DNA from: Danxiaibacter flavus
Lineage (GTDB): Bacteria; Bacteroidota; Bacteroidia; Chitinophagales; Chitinophagaceae
NCBI RefSeq assembly: GCF_041060425.1
Contig: NZ_JAULBC010000001.1
Location: 372,001-436,000, forward strand
DNA length: 64,000 nt
Reading direction: 5' to 3'
Below are positions 61,429-64,000 of the stretch, piece after piece. The notes beneath the pieces are model-generated. The model saw nothing but the letters and a program-made list of their open reading frames with translations. It made no database searches and had not been told where the DNA came from. Every line of letters begins with the position of its first letter. The stretch's first letter is position 1. Both the position numbers and the translations under genes were made by a program.

Positions 61429-63239
61429 GAAGAAAATGGCAAACAATAAACAATACAGGTGGTAACCTGGAGAGAATAACCTATGACGCCAATGGCAATA
61501 TACTCACCCTGCGACGTGATGGACAGAAGAATAAGACGGATATGGATAAGCTGAAGTATAATTATATTGCCGGAACCAACAAGCTTGATTATATACAAGA
61601 TACTGTCACAAACACATGGTATACCGAAGATATGGATGGCCAAAGCGCGGGTAATTATTCGTATGATGCAATTGGTAACCTGGTAAAAGACAACCAGGAA
61701 GGAATCAGCAATATTGACTGGACGGTATATGGAAAAATTAAACAAATAACCAAAACCAACGGTACAGTAATAAGCTATACCTACGATGCGGCCGGCAACC
61801 GGATAAGCAAAGTTGTGGGGGCAGATACCACCTGGTATGTACGCGACGCGCAGGGAAATGTACTAAGTGTATACAACAGCGTAAATGGCCTTACACAGCA
61901 GGAAGTGGATTTGTATGGAAGCAGTCGCTTGGGGTTATGGAAACCGGAGATTAATGTGAAAAATCCTGTTACAAACCAGGAGACACCTATGACATTGTTG
62001 GGTAATGGCTATTCACTTAACTTTACAAGAGGCAAAAAGATCTTTGAACTAAGCAATCACCTGGGTAACGTGCTTTCTACGGTAAGTGATAAGCATTTGC
62101 AACACACCAGCAATGGCGGTAACTCTATGGATTATTATTATGCCGATTTTGTGAGTGGACAAGATTATACGCCTTTTGGAATGGTAATGGTGAATAGGTA
62201 TTTGAATACAGATAAATATAGGTATGGGTTTAATGGTAAGGAGATGGATAATGACATTAAAGCCAAGGCTAATGCCTATGACTTCGGCGCTAGAATTTAT
62301 GATCCAAGAATTGGCACCTTTACCAGTGTTGATCCTTATGCAGGCATGTTTTCGTCAGAAACTCCTTACATGTTTGCTGGGGCAAACCCAGTTAACATGA
62401 CTGACTACAATGGAATGTTTAAGATTTCTCCATTTTTTGTTAAGAGATATCCCACTTTGGCAAAGTATTTAGGAACAATATTGCCAGCATTGCAAAGAAA
62501 TACTACAATACGTGATGAGTGGATATATAGTATGAGGTTTGAAAAGGGGCTGGGAATAAAAATCTGGAATGAATTATTGACATATGGTTCTGGCCCTTAT
62601 ATAACTCCATTTAGACCTGATGAAGAATTTAAAGGAGGTCTCCAAGGTCAATTAAATGTCTTCGCATTTGGGCAGGCTCGCGGTGGAAGAGAAGGAGACA
62701 TTTATGGGTATCCTGATAACCTATCTATTGGATTCAGCTTTTTTGATGATCTTGAAGCAGCGCTTAAATCTGGTGATGGAAAAGAGATTGGCTATAGGAT
62801 GTTTTTGGTGCACATCATGGTTATGCATGAAGGCGGGCATTGGGCTCGCAGCAGGGCGGGTTTAAGTGCCAGAAGGGGAAGATTGGAAGATGGAGCAATG
62901 TCTGAAGAAGGTGTTTTTGGTCGGCGGTTCAATTATACGGGGCGCGTTAAAGGTGGGGACCCTGATGCATTGAATACACAAGAGGCTGCCAATTTTTATA
63001 ATTCAACGGTTAATGGATTAATCAATAATAAAGCAGGTTTATACATACCAACCATTCCATTGTGTTTGTCAGTTGATCAATTGAAAAATAGACCGACACC
63101 AAAAGGACAAGCGGGTGACCCTACTGTTAAGGACAATGGTGATAATGAAAATGGTACTCCTCGTAAACATAGTTTTTCTTATGACTATGGGACTAATGAC
63201 GACTTTTACTACAAGCCAAACTGGAATCCTACAAAATAA
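61413..63239 (+). CDS. Orphan Rhs core with putative metallopeptidase toxin tip
   Basis: 608 residues, far shorter than complete Rhs proteins, with no secretion signal or N-terminal domains. YD repeats (ITYDANGNILTLRRDGQ, YSYDAIGNLVKDNQ, ISYTYDAAGNRISKV) lead to the Rhs core (YRYGFNGKEMDNDIKAKANA, YDFGARIYDPRIGTFTSVDP, about 268-335). After the core the sequence becomes unique (336-608), as in polymorphic toxins. It carries HEGGH at 472-476 within VMHEGGHWARSRAG, a zinc-metallopeptidase HExxH motif. Toxin function is inferred. The first codons come from the flanking repeat, so this looks like a displaced 3' cassette that may be silent unless recombined onto a full-length gene. Confidence 0.8.
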   Translation: METLRRRKWQTINNTGGNLERITYDANGNILTLRRDGQKNKTDMDKLKYNYIAGTNKLDYIQDTVTNTWYTEDMDGQSAGNYSYDAIGNLVKDNQEGISNIDWTVYGKIKQITKTNGTVISYTYDAAGNRISKVVGADTTWYVRDAQGNVLSVYNSVNGLTQQEVDLYGSSRLGLWKPEINVKNPVTNQETPMTLLGNGYSLNFTRGKKIFELSNHLGNVLSTVSDKHLQHTSNGGNSMDYYYADFVSGQDYTPFGMVMVNRYLNTDKYRYGFNGKEMDNDIKAKANAYDFGARIYDPRIGTFTSVDPYAGMFSSETPYMFAGANPVNMTDYNGMFKISPFFVKRYPTLAKYLGTILPALQRNTTIRDEWIYSMRFEKGLGIKIWNELLTYGSGPYITPFRPDEEFKGGLQGQLNVFAFGQARGGREGDIYGYPDNLSIGFSFFDDLEAALKSGDGKEIGYRMFLVHIMVMHEGGHWARSRAGLSARRGRLEDGAMSEEGVFGRRFNYTGRVKGGDPDALNTQEAANFYNSTVNGLINNKAGLYIPTIPLCLSVDQLKNRPTPKGQAGDPTVKDNGDNENGTPRKHSFSYDYGTNDDFYYKPNWNPTK

Positions 63240-63243
63240 TTAT

Positions 63244-63579
63244 ATGAACAAAATAATAAAGGTCTTTTTTGTTTTGCCTACGATTCTCCTTGGTTGTAAG
63301 TCTAGAAATGTACAAACGGAGTGCAATATGCTTTCTGAAAAAGTATGCAATTATTATGGACAGTTACTAAACAAGGGGTATTCAAAAGAGTATGCGCAGG
63401 CAGCCTGTGATAGTATGCTAATTAGCGATAGTAGACTATACAGAATATGGGTTGAAAAAATGGGACGCCTTGAAAGTGAGTTGCCATATACGAAAGAAAC
63501 ATACGATAGTGTCAAAGTTTTTATACATACACTTTCGGGAAGTTTGGAAAGAATATGCCCAGAATATATTTATAAGTGA
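63244..63579 (+). CDS. Small lipoprotein, candidate immunity protein
   Basis: 111 residues from ATG 63244, four bases after the Rhs stop. Signal peptide with lipobox (MNKIIKVFFVLPTILLGC), then a short helical domain with three Cys (TECNMLSEKVCNYYGQ, YAQAACDSM, RICPEYIYK). Family not recognised. Its place directly behind an Rhs toxin tip is that of an immunity gene; the periplasmic location would fit a toxin acting there. A longer frame upstream overlaps the Rhs gene and is rejected. Confidence 0.6.
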   Translation: MNKIIKVFFVLPTILLGCKSRNVQTECNMLSEKVCNYYGQLLNKGYSKEYAQAACDSMLISDSRLYRIWVEKMGRLESELPYTKETYDSVKVFIHTLSGSLERICPEYIYK

Positions 63580-63616
63580 TCGAGTAGTTCGCCAGATAAG
63601 CAAGGATTTTATTCCC

Positions 63617-63835
63617 CACACAGTCACCGCGGCAAGAACTTCCTCGCAAAGTCTCCTCGCTGGCTATGTGTGATGGGCAGGGACTTTGCGAAATTGGAGC
63701 AGACTTATCCAGTAAAATGTACCTTACTATTTTGTGTTATCGATTGGTTGTTCATAAATTTATTTCTTCTCTTAAACGCAAAGTCCCAGGCATTCGCACA
63801 AAACCCTGATGGAGACTTTGCGAGGAAGAAAGGAA
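63617..63835. repeat. Rhs-region repeat, copy d
   Basis: Core (CAGTCACCGCGGCAAGAACT onward) plus tail with CGCAAAGTC/GACTTTGCG, closely matching copies b and c; it closes the Rhs cassette on its right side. Confidence 0.85.
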
Positions 63836-63842
63836 ATGTAAA

Positions 63843-64000
63843 ATGGTACAGATGTATCTAACACCAATGGACGCAGAAAAACGTAAAAGAAATAAGAGAA
63901 TATTGCTTGGTTTATTAATTTTTTTTATTCTTTTTTTTGCGTTTGGTTTTTATTGGTTCAATTTACTCAAAAAAGATCACAAGTCTACAATAGCAACAAT
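63843..64000 (+). CDS. Start of a small membrane protein (cut by window end)
   Basis: Open frame to the last base. Possible starts are ATG at 63843, 63852 or 63867. It encodes a basic segment (DAEKRKRNKR), a membrane helix (ILLGLLIFFILFFAFGFYWF) and NLLKKDHKS. Starting immediately after repeat copy d, it may be a further cassette gene. Family not recognised. Confidence 0.5.
   Translation, partial: MVQMYLTPMDAEKRKRNKRILLGLLIFFILFFAFGFYWFNLLKKDHKSTIAT

Noticed and set aside
63115..63243. Long N-terminal extension of the small lipoprotein
   Set aside because: It overlaps the Rhs coding frame and would put the signal peptide in the middle of the protein.
60565..63835. CRISPR array
   Set aside because: The repeats are hundreds of bases long with irregular spacing and no cas genes.

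Overview
The window looks like a chromosomal segment of a Bacteroidota bacterium, most probably a member of the Chitinophagaceae. The evidence is two SusC/SusD pairs, proteins with type IX secretion (T9SS) C-terminal sorting domains, several Bacteroidota-type promoters (TTG - about 20 bp - TAnnTTTG), a GT117/DUF2723 protein, LytS/LytTR regulators and many DUF families typical of that phylum. The family assignment is inference. I saw no tRNA, rRNA, CRISPR array, transposase, integrase or replication origin.

Layout. 0-8 kb: a giant repetitive T9SS surface protein with a phage-type S74 chaperone domain, a six-hairpin glycosidase, an unusual HAD phosphatase-P-loop ATPase fusion and a nitrilase-family amidase. 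7.6-10 kb: a HipA-like kinase/DUF3037 pair followed by a Fic AMP-transferase whose promoter sits between two TGAGCCGA dyads. 10-16.5 kb: an orphan ABC ATPase, a secreted beta-helix protein, a DinB protein, a decayed gene fragment, and a BlaI/BlaR1 (M56) pair with tandem operators. 16.5-31 kb: a GT117 membrane protein, small or membrane proteins, a pentapeptide protein, a PA14-containing GH31 alpha-xylosidase/glucosidase, a SNF2 helicase, a DUF1016 nuclease with palindromes inserted in frame, and a sulfatase. 31-34 kb: the MlaE-F-D lipid transport operon.

34-46 kb: a sulfur-flavoured stretch (PAPS sulfotransferase, ChrA, arylsulfotransferase lipoprotein) running from a susC-susD pair. Tandem LacI-type operators separate that pair from a divergent DUF5107/TPR gene. 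46-51.8 kb: a di-haem cytochrome c with a 1.1 kb upstream region holding a degenerate tandem array of very small minus-strand peptide units, facing two LytS-type kinases and one LytTR regulator. 52-60 kb: a second PUL-like block (susC-susD, then two sulfatases); its susCD part is flanked by inverted repeats and preceded by a structured leader. 60.4-64 kb: an orphan Rhs tip cassette (Rhs core plus an HEGGH putative metallopeptidase toxin, then a small lipoprotein as candidate immunity gene) bracketed by copies of a 150-370 bp intergenic repeat, with the start of another small membrane protein running off the end.

How the genes may work together: the carbohydrate side (SusCD, sulfatases, sulfotransferases, GH31, DUF5107) fits uptake and remodelling of sulfated or xylosylated glycans. 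The most unusual features are non-coding or micro-coding: the small peptide array next to the LytS-LytS-LytTR triplet, the palindrome shared between coding and non-coding DNA, the inverted repeats around susCD, and the repeat-bounded Rhs cassette. Every call comes from reading the sequence; no database search was possible.
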